A stretch of 64,000 nt of DNA. Source: Moraxella caprae DSM 19149 (GTDB lineage Bacteria > Pseudomonadota > Gammaproteobacteria > Pseudomonadales > Moraxellaceae). The stretch is from positions 1 through 64,000 of the forward strand of contig NZ_AUGF01000004.1 of the NCBI RefSeq assembly GCF_000426885.1. The letters run 5' to 3'. Below the pieces are notes generated by a model. The model ran no database searches and was not told where the DNA came from. It saw only the letters and a list, made by a program, of their open reading frames with translations. Positions 52,008 through 60,750 of this stretch are shown here, piece after piece. The first letter of the stretch is position 1, and the number at the start of each line of letters is the position of its first letter. The position numbers and the translations under genes were made by a program.

Positions 52008-52583
52008 TTATACCGTCAAATAAATCACCGCCCAAAATATGCCCAAGACAGCACAGGCGATGAGTAAATTTTCGGCTAATTTTTTATGGTAATTTATCAT
52101 CGCCTGTTTGTCTTTTCTGATTTGAAAAATTCTAATCAAGTATTTTAAAAATCCCATCACAAAAAACGCCCCAATCATACCGACAAATATATGCCCAAGA
52201 TGATAGGTTTTAAAAGATATGGGGATAACCTTACCGTCTTTGATTTGATATTCAGATTTGGTTATTATCAAAGGGCTGTCATTAATATATAAATAATTCC
52301 CATTGTCCAATATCTTTAAACAATCTTCTACACAGTTCTTATCAGGGGTGGTTAATGGCGGTTTGGGGTTGATTTGATATTCTTGCCAAGTTTGGCGATA
52401 ATAGCCATTATCGGTATCTGTGGCGATTACCATAAACCTTTCATTGGGCGTATCGGTGGGGGTGTAATGTTCTTTTTCTAATTTACTAAGGCTGATTGCA
52501 ATAAGGGCGGTTAATAAACACCAAAGGCAAACGATGCCGATGGTTTTTATTAAGGATAAAATGGCGTGGATAAATTTTTTCAT
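52008..52583 (-). CDS. Hypothetical membrane protein, 191 aa
   Basis: Three hydrophobic helices: residues about 9-33, 128-150 (LGHIFVGMIGAFFVMGFLKY) and 170-190. Between the first and second is a soluble domain of some 90 residues with a Cys pair (CVEDC). The frame is the only open one and follows hscC in the same direction by 91 bases upstream. Not recognised. A family D half-repeat lies just upstream of its start. Confidence 0.65.
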   Translation of the reverse strand: MKKFIHAILSLIKTIGIVCLWCLLTALIAISLSKLEKEHYTPTDTPNERFMVIATDTDNGYYRQTWQEYQINPKPPLTTPDKNCVEDCLKILDNGNYLYINDSPLIITKSEYQIKDGKVIPISFKTYHLGHIFVGMIGAFFVMGFLKYLIRIFQIRKDKQAMINYHKKLAENLLIACAVLGIFWAVIYLTV

Positions 52584-52595
52584 TGTTTTAGAAAG

Positions 52596-52615
52596 TAAGG
52601 TGTGTATTACGCACC
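52596..52615. repeat. Family D single palindrome
   Basis: TAAGGTGTGTATTACGCACC is a nearly perfect palindrome matching the family D core. It lies between two minus-strand genes. Confidence 0.65.
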
Positions 52616-52641
52616 GTTTTTAATACCGATATTTAATGTTA

Positions 52642-53217
52642 TTAAAATTCAATATCATCATAAATATCCGCCACTTTTACCGAATAATCCACGCTTTTTA
52701 AATATAAGTCATCATCAATATTTAGACATTCGGCTTGCCAATTATTATCTTTGCGATAAATAAAAATTTGCGGATTATTTAAATCTACCACCACATATTC
52801 TTGTAAAGTTTCTAGGGTTTGATAATGTTCAAATTTGGCATTTAATAGGTGTTTGTTTTTATGGGTTAAAATTTCAAAAATAATGATTGGCTCTGTGGAA
52901 TAAGGCTTATCACTATTAACGGTTTGTCTTTTTTCAAGAATTGCTTTTGGTAAATAAATATTATCATCGTCAATTTTTACATCAAAATATTGTAAAAATA
53001 AATGGTCGTCAGATGATTTTCTGTATAAATTAATTAAATTTCCTGTAATTTTAGAATTAATTCTTCCATAATGTAGCGTTAAAATTACCATACCATTGAT
53101 AATTTCATAACGAGTATTTTCAAGTCCATTGGGCGTGTATTCTGTCCAAAGTTTCATTTTGCCAGCATCATCACGCAATTTTTCAAGCAATTCTTGTTCA
53201 TTGTCAAATCTTGGCAT
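52642..53217 (-). CDS. Uma2 family (DUF820) protein with altered active site
   Basis: A 191-residue member of the Uma2 PD-(D/E)xK-like fold. The order YEIINGMVI, VKIDDDNIYLPKAILEK, IIIFEILTHKNK and HYQTLETLQEYVVVDLNN fits the family. In most members the first motif reads PDV; here it is PKA, so one acidic metal ligand is lost, and the usual D-x-x-x-K after EILS/T is also unclear. It may be inactive as a nuclease. Function of the family in bacteria is not settled. Confidence 0.75.
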   Translation of the reverse strand: MPRFDNEQELLEKLRDDAGKMKLWTEYTPNGLENTRYEIINGMVILTLHYGRINSKITGNLINLYRKSSDDHLFLQYFDVKIDDDNIYLPKAILEKRQTVNSDKPYSTEPIIIFEILTHKNKHLLNAKFEHYQTLETLQEYVVVDLNNPQIFIYRKDNNWQAECLNIDDDLYLKSVDYSVKVADIYDDIEF

Positions 53218-53280
53218 CTCTTTTCTCCAAAAAATAAAGGAACGATTACTCGCTCCCTTATTCTACCACTTTATCACCAA

Positions 53281-55179
53281 TTATTCTACTTGACTTACGT
53301 CCCTCACCGCCCCTGTATCGGCACTTGTCGCCATGGCGGCATAGGCTCGTAGGGCTTGGGAGACATAGCGTTCACGATTGACAGGTTTCCACGCTTGTTT
53401 GCCACGTTCATTCATGGTAGTACGGCGTTTGGCAAGCTCATTGTCCGAAACGTCCAGATGAATGGTGCGGTTTGGAATGTCAATTTTGATGATGTCAAAC
53501 TCTTCTACAAGTCCGATTGCACCGCCCTCTGCCGCCTCGGGACTAGCGTGTCCGATAGAAAGACCTGATGTCCCACCGCTAAATCTGCCGTCTGTGAGCA
53601 AAGCACACGCCTTACCCAAGCCTTTTGATTTTAGATAAGACGTGGGATAGAGCATTTCTTGCATACCCGGCCCGCCTTTGGGGCCTTCATAGCGGATAAT
53701 GACGATGTCGCCTGCCACGATTTTGTCCGCCAAAATCGCCTCCACTGCAGAATCTTGGCTTTCAAAAACTCTGGCACGTCCTGTAAAGGTCAAAATGCTC
53801 TCATCCACGCCTGCGGTTTTGACGACACAGCCACGCTCGGCAATGTTGCCAAACAGCACCGCCAAGCCACCGTCCTGACTGTATGCAAATTCTTTGGAGC
53901 GGATACAGCCTGATTCACGGTTCAAATCAAGGTTACCCCAGACTTTGTTTTGGCTAAATGCTTGCGTGGTGCGCACGCCCGCAGGGGCGGCGATGTACAG
54001 CTCTCGGGCGGTTTGGTTGTCGGGGTTCATCACGTCCCATTTGGCAAGGGCGTCCGCTAGGGTTGGGCTATGCACGGTTGGCACGCCCGTACGGATTAGC
54101 CCTGCTCTATCAAGCTCCGCCAAAATCCCCATCACGCCCCCTGCACGGTGTACGTCTTCCATGTGGTATTTTTGCGTGGCAGGGGCGACTTTGGATAGGC
54201 ACGGCACGGCACGAGACAGGCGGTCAATGTCCGCCATTTTAAAGTCCACGCCTGCCTCGCTTGCCGCCGCCAAAAGGTGCAAAATGGTGTTGGTGCTACC
54301 ACCCATGGCAATATCAAGGCTCATGGCGTTCAAAAATGCGTCTTTGGTGGCGATACTTCTTGGCAAAACACTATAATCATCTTGTTCATAATGACGTTTG
54401 GCAAGCTCTACAATCAGCCGACCTGCTTGCAAAAATAACTCTTTTCGCTTGGCATGCGTGGCAAGTAGCGAACCGTTGGCAGGTAGCGACAAGCCTAGTG
54501 CTTCGGTTAAGCAGTTCATGGAATTGGCGGTAAACATACCAGAGCATGAGCCACAAGTTGGGCAAGCAGAACGCTCCACGTTTGCCACGTCTTCATCGCT
54601 GATTAGGTCATCGGCAGCGTCAATCATGGCGTCCACTAGGTCAAGTTTACGCACCTTTTTACCACTCTCATTGGTTATGGTCTCATGGGTCATGTGTCCG
54701 TCATGCACTTCGCTTGCCAGCACTTTACCAGCTTCCATAGGACCGCCCGAGACGAACACCACAGGGATATTTAGACGTAAGGCAGCCATAAGCATACCAG
54801 GGGTGATTTTATCACAGTTGGAGATACACACCAAAGCGTCCGCACAGTGGGCGTTTACCATATATTCCACGCTATCAGCAATCAAATCACGGCTTGGCAA
54901 GCTATATAGCATGCCGCCATGCCCCATCGCAATGCCGTCATCTACGGCAATGGTGTTAAACTCTTTGGCAACGCCCCCTGCTTTTTCAATCTCACGAGCG
55001 ACAAGCTGTCCTAAGTCTTTTAAATGAACGTGTCCCGGCACAAACTGCGTAAATGAATTGGCAATGGCAATGATTGGCTTATTAAAATCATCGTCCGTCA
55101 TGCCTGTGGCACGCCATAAGGCTCTTGCCCCTGCCATGTTGCGACCTTGTGTGGAAGTTTTTGAGCGGTATTGTGGCAT
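53281..55179 (-). CDS. ilvD: Dihydroxy-acid dehydratase
   Basis: A 632-residue Fe-S enzyme in isoleucine, valine and pantothenate synthesis. Signatures: [20 protein letters not shown] near residue 35, [20 protein letters not shown] near 120 (cluster Cys), [19 protein letters not shown] near 195 (cluster Cys), [13 protein letters not shown] near 285, and [20 protein letters not shown] near 555. AGGAAAA precedes the ATG. Full length. The other ilv genes are not in the window. Confidence 0.97.
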   Translation of the reverse strand: MPQYRSKTSTQGRNMAGARALWRATGMTDDDFNKPIIAIANSFTQFVPGHVHLKDLGQLVAREIEKAGGVAKEFNTIAVDDGIAMGHGGMLYSLPSRDLIADSVEYMVNAHCADALVCISNCDKITPGMLMAALRLNIPVVFVSGGPMEAGKVLASEVHDGHMTHETITNESGKKVRKLDLVDAMIDAADDLISDEDVANVERSACPTCGSCSGMFTANSMNCLTEALGLSLPANGSLLATHAKRKELFLQAGRLIVELAKRHYEQDDYSVLPRSIATKDAFLNAMSLDIAMGGSTNTILHLLAAASEAGVDFKMADIDRLSRAVPCLSKVAPATQKYHMEDVHRAGGVMGILAELDRAGLIRTGVPTVHSPTLADALAKWDVMNPDNQTARELYIAAPAGVRTTQAFSQNKVWGNLDLNRESGCIRSKEFAYSQDGGLAVLFGNIAERGCVVKTAGVDESILTFTGRARVFESQDSAVEAILADKIVAGDIVIIRYEGPKGGPGMQEMLYPTSYLKSKGLGKACALLTDGRFSGGTSGLSIGHASPEAAEGGAIGLVEEFDIIKIDIPNRTIHLDVSDNELAKRRTTMNERGKQAWKPVNRERYVSQALRAYAAMATSADTGAVRDVSQVE

Positions 55180-55387
55180 AATTTTTCCTAAATTGGCGGT
55201 TGGCTAAAAGGGTTATTTTAGCACTTTTTAAAGGATAATATTTGAAAAATTTTATTTATAATTTTTATAAATTTAAAAACTTTTAATTATAAAAATAAAT
55301 TCACCATTTCACAAAAACCCCTTGCCAAATTCGCCATTTTGGGCTACATTTGCACTTTTATTGATAGCATTCATCTAAGTGCCTGCC

Positions 55388-56584
55388 ATGACCAAATCTT
55401 ACAAATCCGCCATTGTCTTTTTTGTCGCCCTTGTCCTATTTTTGATGAGTTTTTATTATCTCATTCAAGTGTGGCTTATGGTGTTTGCGTCCATTTTGGT
55501 GGCGGTTTTTTTGCTAAGTTTGGCACAGCTCACCTGCCAAATTCCCAAAGTGGGCAACTACTTTGCCAAACTGCCCCACGGTGTGCAAGTCGGTGCGGTA
55601 ACGGTGGCGGTGCTGTCGGTGGCGGCAGGGTTTTTGGCGATGTTTGGCTCGGAGCTTGTCGCTCAGTTTCAAGAGATGAAAGAGCTTGCCCCCAAGTCCT
55701 TTGATGCCATAAAAGAGTACGCCAAAGGCTATCCTGTCGTCTATGAATGGCTGACCCAAAATGCGTGGGCGGTGGAATTCCAACAAGACCCCAAGGCGTT
55801 CTTTGCCAAATTTCAAGACAGCATTGTCGGTGGTCTGCCTGCATTTTTTGGGGGCATGCTAAGTGGTGTGGGGACGTTTTTTGTGATTTTGGTGGTGGGG
55901 CTGTTTTTGGCATTATCGCCAAGCGTGTACACCAAAAGTGCCATTGCCCTTGTGCCAAAGCCGTATCGAGACAAGGGTGAATACCTGCTAAAACGCAGTT
56001 ATGGGGCGATAGAGCAATGGCTCATCGGGCAGTTTGTGGTCATGGCGTTTGTGGGCGTGGCGACAGGGGTAGCTTTGTGGCTGATGGGTATTCCGTTTGC
56101 GTTGGCAATGGGCGTGATTGCCTTTGTGCTGGATTTTGTGCCTGTGATTGGTCCGTGGCTGTCGGCGGTGCCGATTCTGCTCCTTGTGCTGATTGTCTCA
56201 CCTGATTTGCTACTGTGGACACTTGTTATGATTGTCGTGGTTCAGCAGTTAGAAAGCTATGTGGTCGCCCCAATGGTGCAACAACGACTCATCGACCTGC
56301 CCCCTGTGGCTCTACTGCTCTCGCAAATCATCATGGGAACGCTCACAGGCGTGCTTGGTATTGCCATGGCGACACCGCTTATGGTGGTGGCGATTGTGTG
56401 GGTGCAGGTGGTGTATGTGAAGTTTGTCTTACAAGACTATTCAATCAAAGTGCTTGACCAAAACGAAAACGACATGAAAACCGACCCCTATGCCGATTAT
56501 GACGCTTATAAGGCAAAAAGCCAGCCGAAAGTGGTGGTGTTATCCCCAAAGCAAGATGTAAATAATACAGACAAGAAGTCTTAA
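55388..56584 (+). CDS. AI-2E family transporter (PerM/YhhT-like permease)
   Basis: A 398-residue membrane protein of the AI-2E exporter superfamily. N-terminal helices (residues about 8-55), a middle domain with VYEWLTQN, then helices from about 150 on, with LPAFFGGMLSGVGTFFVILV, the family GLFLALSPSVY region and PVIGPWLSAVPILLLVLIVS. The tail after residue 350 is polar. ATG at 55388 is preferred to GTG at 55379. Substrate unknown. It is divergent from ilvD. Confidence 0.9.
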   Translation: MTKSYKSAIVFFVALVLFLMSFYYLIQVWLMVFASILVAVFLLSLAQLTCQIPKVGNYFAKLPHGVQVGAVTVAVLSVAAGFLAMFGSELVAQFQEMKELAPKSFDAIKEYAKGYPVVYEWLTQNAWAVEFQQDPKAFFAKFQDSIVGGLPAFFGGMLSGVGTFFVILVVGLFLALSPSVYTKSAIALVPKPYRDKGEYLLKRSYGAIEQWLIGQFVVMAFVGVATGVALWLMGIPFALAMGVIAFVLDFVPVIGPWLSAVPILLLVLIVSPDLLLWTLVMIVVVQQLESYVVAPMVQQRLIDLPPVALLLSQIIMGTLTGVLGIAMATPLMVVAIVWVQVVYVKFVLQDYSIKVLDQNENDMKTDPYADYDAYKAKSQPKVVVLSPKQDVNNTDKKS

Positions 56585-56619
56585 ATGTGAAAATTTTAAA
56601 AATAATCATTCTTAACCCC

Positions 56620-56648
56620 TTGCAATTTTGCACAAAATTTGAGATAAT
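56620..56648 (+). promoter_or_regulatory. tonB-exbB-exbD promoter
   Basis: TTGCAA (56620-56625) and GATAAT (56643-56648) are 17 bases apart. The Fur-like box follows directly, around the expected transcription start. Confidence 0.6.
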
Positions 56649-56656
56649 GTACCAAT

Positions 56657-56671
56657 TGATAATTGTTATCG
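56657..56671 (+). promoter_or_regulatory. Fur box upstream of tonB
   Basis: TGATAATTGTTATCG matches 12 of 14 informative positions of TGATAATnATTATCA. Position just after the -10 fits iron-dependent repression of the TonB system. Confidence 0.65.
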
Positions 56672-56762
56672 TTTCTTACTTTTTTATCCGTTTTGTATAA
56701 CTTTTTGTTATGATGAATGCTGTTTAAATCCAAAAACAGCGTTTTTCTTTTGTGGGTTTGTG

Positions 56763-57824
56763 ATGATGACCTTTGAGCATTCTAATAAATACAAGGTGTT
56801 GGCGGCGGCTGTGGCGATTATTTTGCATGGCGTGGCAGGCGTGGGTTTGGCAACCATGCAAATGCTTCATATTGAGCCACCTAAAATCACGCCACCGCTT
56901 GAAATTCAGATGATTAAGCTTAACAACGAAGAGTCGCCTGAACCACCCAAGCCCGAACCTAAGCCAATGCCCATCCCTGCACAGTCTGTGTCGGCACCTG
57001 CCCCACCCAAGGCAGGTCCACCACCAAAAGCTCCCAAGCCTGAGCCTAGACTTGAACCCCAAAAAGAGTTACCAAAACCTAAACCGCCAAAACCTGAGCT
57101 TAAACAAGAACATGTTAAACTCGAACCCAAAGAGCCACCCAAGGTCACAGAACCACAGGTGGACATCATCGCTCAGGAGCGAGCTCAAAAAGCCTTTGAA
57201 CTGCAACAGAAAAGAGAGCGAGAACAGCGTGAACGTGAGCAACAAGAAAGAGAGCGTCAAGCCGAACGTGAACGCCAAGCCGAGCGAGACAGACAAGCCG
57301 AGTTAGCACGCCAACAAGCCGAGCGAGACAGACAGGCAGAATTGGCACGCCAAAAAGCAGAAGCTGATGCCAAAGCCCGTGCCGAAGCGGACGCAAGAGC
57401 GAAAGCCAAAGCCGAAGCCGATGCCAAAGCCCGTGCCGAACAAGGTCAAGGCAGGGGCGGTGATGGTAAAGACACCAAAACCGACAATAAAACTGGCAAT
57501 AAAGACACGACAAAAAGCGGTGGTGCTGGCGGTGGTGAGCTAAAAGGTCAAAATTTATCCATCTCCAATGCCAGTTGGAAAAGCAAACCTAACTGGAATG
57601 GATTGACGTCCGAAAAATTAAGCGGTTCGGCAAATTTTGTTGCCACGCTCACCATTGATGCTAATGGTAAGATTACCAGTGTCTCTGGCGTGAATACAGG
57701 CGATAAAGGCTTGGATAGACAAATCTCCCAAGCCCTTCGCCGAGCCAGATTGCACCCCTTTAAATCATCAAGCGGTCAGCCGATGTCGGGAACAGCGACA
57801 TTCTCTACGACAGTACAATTTTAA
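56763..57824 (+). CDS. tonB: TonB energy transducer
   Basis: A 353-residue protein. One N-terminal membrane helix (LAAAVAIILHGVAGVGLATM, residues about 14-34), a Pro/Lys-rich region (about 60-120), an unusually long Glu/Arg/Gln/Ala/Asp repeat region of QAERERQAE and ARQKAEADAKA type (about 135-230), a Gly-rich linker, then the C-terminal TonB domain with FVATLTIDANGKITSVSG and ALRRARLHPF. It spans the periplasm and opens outer-membrane receptors for iron compounds. ExbB and ExbD follow. The charged repeats make it look like TolA, but the Fur box and context favour TonB. Confidence 0.88.
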   Translation: MMTFEHSNKYKVLAAAVAIILHGVAGVGLATMQMLHIEPPKITPPLEIQMIKLNNEESPEPPKPEPKPMPIPAQSVSAPAPPKAGPPPKAPKPEPRLEPQKELPKPKPPKPELKQEHVKLEPKEPPKVTEPQVDIIAQERAQKAFELQQKREREQREREQQERERQAERERQAERDRQAELARQQAERDRQAELARQKAEADAKARAEADARAKAKAEADAKARAEQGQGRGGDGKDTKTDNKTGNKDTTKSGGAGGGELKGQNLSISNASWKSKPNWNGLTSEKLSGSANFVATLTIDANGKITSVSGVNTGDKGLDRQISQALRRARLHPFKSSSGQPMSGTATFSTTVQF

Positions 57825-57864
57825 ATACAACATTCACTTAACCCATTCTTTATAAGGAATGATT

Positions 57865-58419
57865 ATGGATTTTGCGCATTATTGGCAATATACTGACGCT
57901 GTCAGTAAAACATTATTTTTTATCTTGATTGCTTTGTCATTGGTTTCATGGTTTGTGGGTATCACTCGCCTGCTGAGTTCTCGCCAAATGGCAGGCGTGA
58001 TTGGCAATGAACTCACTGCCGAGATTGATAACGTTAGCAAAGATTTTGATGGGCTTGATTTTAATCAACGCAAAATCATCACTGAGCAGAGCCTGTTACA
58101 GAACATCGCTCGCTACCGTTTTGAGCTTGAAAAGGGTTTATCGGTACTCGGCACGACCGCTGCCATTGCTCCATTTATCGGGCTGTTTGGCACGGTGTGG
58201 GGGATTTTTCATGCCTTGCATTCTATCGGTCAGAGCGGGCAGGCAGGACTTGCCCAAGTGGCAGGGCCGGTGGGCGAAGCCTTGATTATGACGGGTCTGG
58301 GTCTGGTGGTGGCGATTCCTGCGGTGGTGTTTTTTAACATCATCACACGTATCAATAAGCGTGCCATTCATCACGCCAATGATACCGCTCACGCACTGCT
58401 TGCCCGTGTGGCACGCTAG
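57865..58419 (+). CDS. exbB: ExbB, proton-channel subunit of the Ton motor
   Basis: A 184-residue MotA/TolQ/ExbB protein. First helix near residues 15-35 and the paired helices LGTTAAIAPFIGLFGTVWGI and GEALIMTGLGLVVAIPAVVF. Shorter than TolQ in this window. AAGGA six bases before ATG 57865 chooses this over ATG 57859. It lies between tonB and exbD. Confidence 0.94.
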   Translation: MDFAHYWQYTDAVSKTLFFILIALSLVSWFVGITRLLSSRQMAGVIGNELTAEIDNVSKDFDGLDFNQRKIITEQSLLQNIARYRFELEKGLSVLGTTAAIAPFIGLFGTVWGIFHALHSIGQSGQAGLAQVAGPVGEALIMTGLGLVVAIPAVVFFNIITRINKRAIHHANDTAHALLARVAR

Positions 58420-58428
58420 GGGGTTATC

Positions 58429-58830
58429 ATGGCGTTTGAACTGGGCGACAACGACAATGGGGGCATGAATGAGATTAACCTTATCCCCCTAATTGACATC
58501 ATGCTGGTGCTTATGATTATCTTTTTGGTAACAGCAACGGTGCTAAACCCGACCGTACCGCTTGATTTGCCAAAGACATCGGCACAAGTCAATGACGTAC
58601 CGCCAGAAGTGATACAGATTAGCATTGATGCGGACGGTCAAATTTATTGGGATAAAACGGCTTTGAGCCTAGATGAGCTTAATGCTCGTTTTGGCGAAGA
58701 AGTGGCAAAAGGGGCTGACCCCCAAGTTCATCTGCGTGCCGACAAAGAAGGCAAATATGACACAGTCGCCCAAGTGCTGGCAACAGCAAGCGGGGCAGGG
58801 CTGACTAAGATTGCTTTTGTCAATGAATGA
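58429..58830 (+). CDS. exbD: ExbD, proton-channel subunit of the Ton motor
   Basis: A 133-residue ExbD. NEINLIPLIDIMLVLMIIFL (residues about 14-33) is the membrane helix with the essential Asp. A periplasmic domain with LRADKEGKYDTVAQVLATAS follows. It starts 9 bases after exbB and ends before a terminator. Confidence 0.95.
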   Translation: MAFELGDNDNGGMNEINLIPLIDIMLVLMIIFLVTATVLNPTVPLDLPKTSAQVNDVPPEVIQISIDADGQIYWDKTALSLDELNARFGEEVAKGADPQVHLRADKEGKYDTVAQVLATASGAGLTKIAFVNE

Positions 58831-58856
58831 ACTGTTAAAAATAAATCATCATCAAA

Positions 58857-58890
58857 TAAAGCCCTACATTATGTGGGGTTTTATTTATTT
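58857..58890 (+). terminator. Terminator after exbD
   Basis: AAAGCCCTACAT and ATGTGGGGTTTT form a stem flanked by A and T runs, about 30 bases after the stop. Confidence 0.75.
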
Positions 58891-58966
58891 GGGCTAAAAA
58901 TGCGTATCCGTCCAAAAACAAAATTTCATGATATAATACAAAAAATTAACCACATAACATTCAAAA

Positions 58967-59575
58967 ATGCGTATCCGTAAACTCTTTAAATTTGAAAATG
59001 CCCACATCGTCCGCAACTGCACGTCCGACCGTTGCAGTCGCTCCATCCATGGGCATAGCTATCAGGTGGAACTTATCCTAGAAGCCCATGCCTTTGATAA
59101 CGGGCAAATGGTCTATGATTTTGGGCTATTAAAGTCGCACATTAAGGACTTGATTGACAGCTTTGACCACGCAATTACTTTTTGGGATAAGGACGATGGC
59201 GATTATATCCGTGCGTGCAAGGACTTTTCGGCTCGCTGGATAAGTCTGCCTGTGTCGCCATCTGCCGAGCAGTTTAGTCGTGTGATTTTTTATTGGGCGG
59301 ATAAAGTGCTAGCCAATACCACAACCCAAAATGGTGAAACGGACGTATCTGTCTATTCGGTCATCGTTCACGAGACCGCCACAGGGTATGCCCAATGTTT
59401 TAAAGAAGACGTAGACAACGAACGCATGGGTAAATTGTCGCTGGATATGTTTGAATTTAGCGAGCAAGTCAAAGCCGAGTGGGGCGATAGCGAGCTGTTT
59501 GATAAGCTAAAACGTGGCGAGAAATTTGTCAATCCACAGCCGTTAAGACAAGTGAATTTTAAGGATAAACTATGA
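58967..59575 (+). CDS. queD: 6-carboxytetrahydropterin synthase QueD-like
   Basis: A 202-residue PTPS/QueD family protein. FKFENAH (zinc His near residue 13), a Cys region CTSDRC and SIHGHSYQVEL (two more His near 29-31) form the active site. MVYDFGLLKSHIKDLIDSFDH and VIVHETATGYAQ follow in family order. It makes the precursor of 7-deazaguanine for queuosine at tRNA position 34. It is longer than E. coli QueD (121) because of an internal insertion and a 50-residue C-terminal tail. Its stop overlaps the antitoxin start by 4 bases. Confidence 0.9.
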   Translation: MRIRKLFKFENAHIVRNCTSDRCSRSIHGHSYQVELILEAHAFDNGQMVYDFGLLKSHIKDLIDSFDHAITFWDKDDGDYIRACKDFSARWISLPVSPSAEQFSRVIFYWADKVLANTTTQNGETDVSVYSVIVHETATGYAQCFKEDVDNERMGKLSLDMFEFSEQVKAEWGDSELFDKLKRGEKFVNPQPLRQVNFKDKL

Positions 59576-59826
59576 TAGTATTAGACATTACTCCTAGTGA
59601 GCAAGTGATTATTGAAAAAGCAAGTCAAATTGTTGGTATGCCATTGAGTGATTTTATTACTGAGCAAGCCTATCAAACCGCTTTAAAAATAGTTGATAAA
59701 GACAAAGGTATTTATTTGACTGATGAAGAGTGGAATAATATGATGGATTTTTTAAATAATCCCCCAGAGCCAAATGAAAAAATGAAAGCGTTAATTGCTC
59801 GGGGTTATGAACTTGATAAATCGTAA
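59572..59826 (+). CDS. DUF1778 antitoxin (TacA-like)
   Basis: An 84-residue ribbon-helix-helix type antitoxin. LDITPSEQVIIEKASQIVG and PLSDFITEQAYQTA form the DNA-binding part; YLTDEEWNNMMDFLNNPPEP near residue 50 is the toxin-neutralising segment typical of DUF1778. It should bind and inhibit the next gene product and repress transcription. It overlaps queD by 4 bases and the toxin by 20 bases. Confidence 0.92.
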   Translation: MIVLDITPSEQVIIEKASQIVGMPLSDFITEQAYQTALKIVDKDKGIYLTDEEWNNMMDFLNNPPEPNEKMKALIARGYELDKS

Positions 59827-60319
59827 GCATTCATTGGTATTTGAACCGTTAAATAAAAATCACGATAGGTTTTTATTTGACTGTGGTAATGACATATTAA
59901 ATCGTTTTATTAAACAACTTGCCAGTCAAATTATAAAAAGACAGGAAGCGGTTATTTATGTTAGTCATGAAAATGGTCGTGTCATTGGATTTTACACTTT
60001 ATCAGCGGATAAAATACAAAAATCGGACAGTCCTGATGAATTAAAAAATCAATCACCACATACTGCCATACCTTGCATATTGATTGGGCGTTTGGCGGTT
60101 GATAAAAATTATCAAGGCATGGGAATCGGTATTGATTTGTTGGCACACGCCTTACGGCGAGTAAAAAGAACAGCTGAGTTGATTGGTGTGGCTTTTGTGA
60201 TTGTTGATGCCAAAGATGAACAGGCAAAATCATTTTATCAAAGTTATGGATTTTTTGAATTGCAAAATACACCATTGAGAATGGCTTTTCCTGTTTCTAA
60301 AATTGAACGTGAAGAATGA
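59807..60319 (+). CDS. GNAT acetyltransferase toxin (TacT-like)
   Basis: A 170-residue GNAT protein. FEPLNKNHDRFLFDCGNDIL at the start and the acetyl-CoA loop LAVDKNYQGMGIGIDLLAHA (the Q/RxxGxG/A motif near residue 105) fit the DUF1778-linked toxins such as TacT, AtaT and KacT, which acetylate the amino group of charged tRNA and stop translation. YQSYGFF near 145 holds the late Tyr. ATG at 59807 follows GGGG. Its stop overlaps tsaE by 4 bases. The acceptor tRNA here is unknown. Confidence 0.92.
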   Translation: MNLINRKHSLVFEPLNKNHDRFLFDCGNDILNRFIKQLASQIIKRQEAVIYVSHENGRVIGFYTLSADKIQKSDSPDELKNQSPHTAIPCILIGRLAVDKNYQGMGIGIDLLAHALRRVKRTAELIGVAFVIVDAKDEQAKSFYQSYGFFELQNTPLRMAFPVSKIEREE

Positions 60320-60750
60320 AAACTTTAATCCTAAAAAACGAAACCGACACCCAGCGCCTTGCCAACGCCCTTGCCAAAACCAATCCCACAGGCAGTCTGT
60401 GGCTATCGGGCGATTTGGGGGCGGGCAAAACGACCTTTACCCGTTATCTTTTGCGTGCATTGGGGCATACAGGGGCGGTAAAAAGCCCAACTTATACCCT
60501 AGTTGAGCCGTATAACATCAACGGCAAGCCTGTGTACCATGCCGACCTATATCGCCTAAATGACCCAGAAGAGCTGGATTTTATTGGGTTTTTTGAATAT
60601 TTTGATGAGCCAAATTCACTGGTCATCATCGAATGGGCAAGCCGTGCCGAGAGCATTTTGCCAAAGCCTGATATAACGATAAACATCACAAGACAAGCTG
60701 ATGAAAGTCGGGTGGTTCAGATTGTTGGGGTGGATTTGGATTTGTCATGA
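60316..60750 (+). CDS. tsaE: tRNA t6A biosynthesis ATPase TsaE
   Basis: A 144-residue P-loop protein. GSLWLSGDLGAGKTTFTRYL (near residue 30), VKSPTYTLVEPY near 60, YHADLYRL near 78 and VIIEWASRAES near 105. It powers the TsaB-TsaC-TsaD complex that makes t6A37 in ANN-decoding tRNA. It starts inside the toxin stop and overlaps miaA by 4 bases. Confidence 0.95.
   Translation: MKTLILKNETDTQRLANALAKTNPTGSLWLSGDLGAGKTTFTRYLLRALGHTGAVKSPTYTLVEPYNINGKPVYHADLYRLNDPEELDFIGFFEYFDEPNSLVIIEWASRAESILPKPDITINITRQADESRVVQIVGVDLDLS

Noticed and set aside
57170-57450. Regularly repeated short DNA units resembling a CRISPR or tandem repeat array
   Set aside because: The units are in-frame codons of the TonB charged repeat region, with no constant repeat and unique spacers.
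56906-57513. Open frames antisense to tonB rich in Gly, Leu and Ser
   Set aside because: These are explained by the Pro/Lys/Glu/Ala codon repeats of tonB on the other strand.
56763-58830. A second tolA-tolQ-tolR set
   Set aside because: The charged repeats of the first gene look like TolA, but its C-terminal domain, the Fur box and the order fit TonB-ExbB-ExbD.
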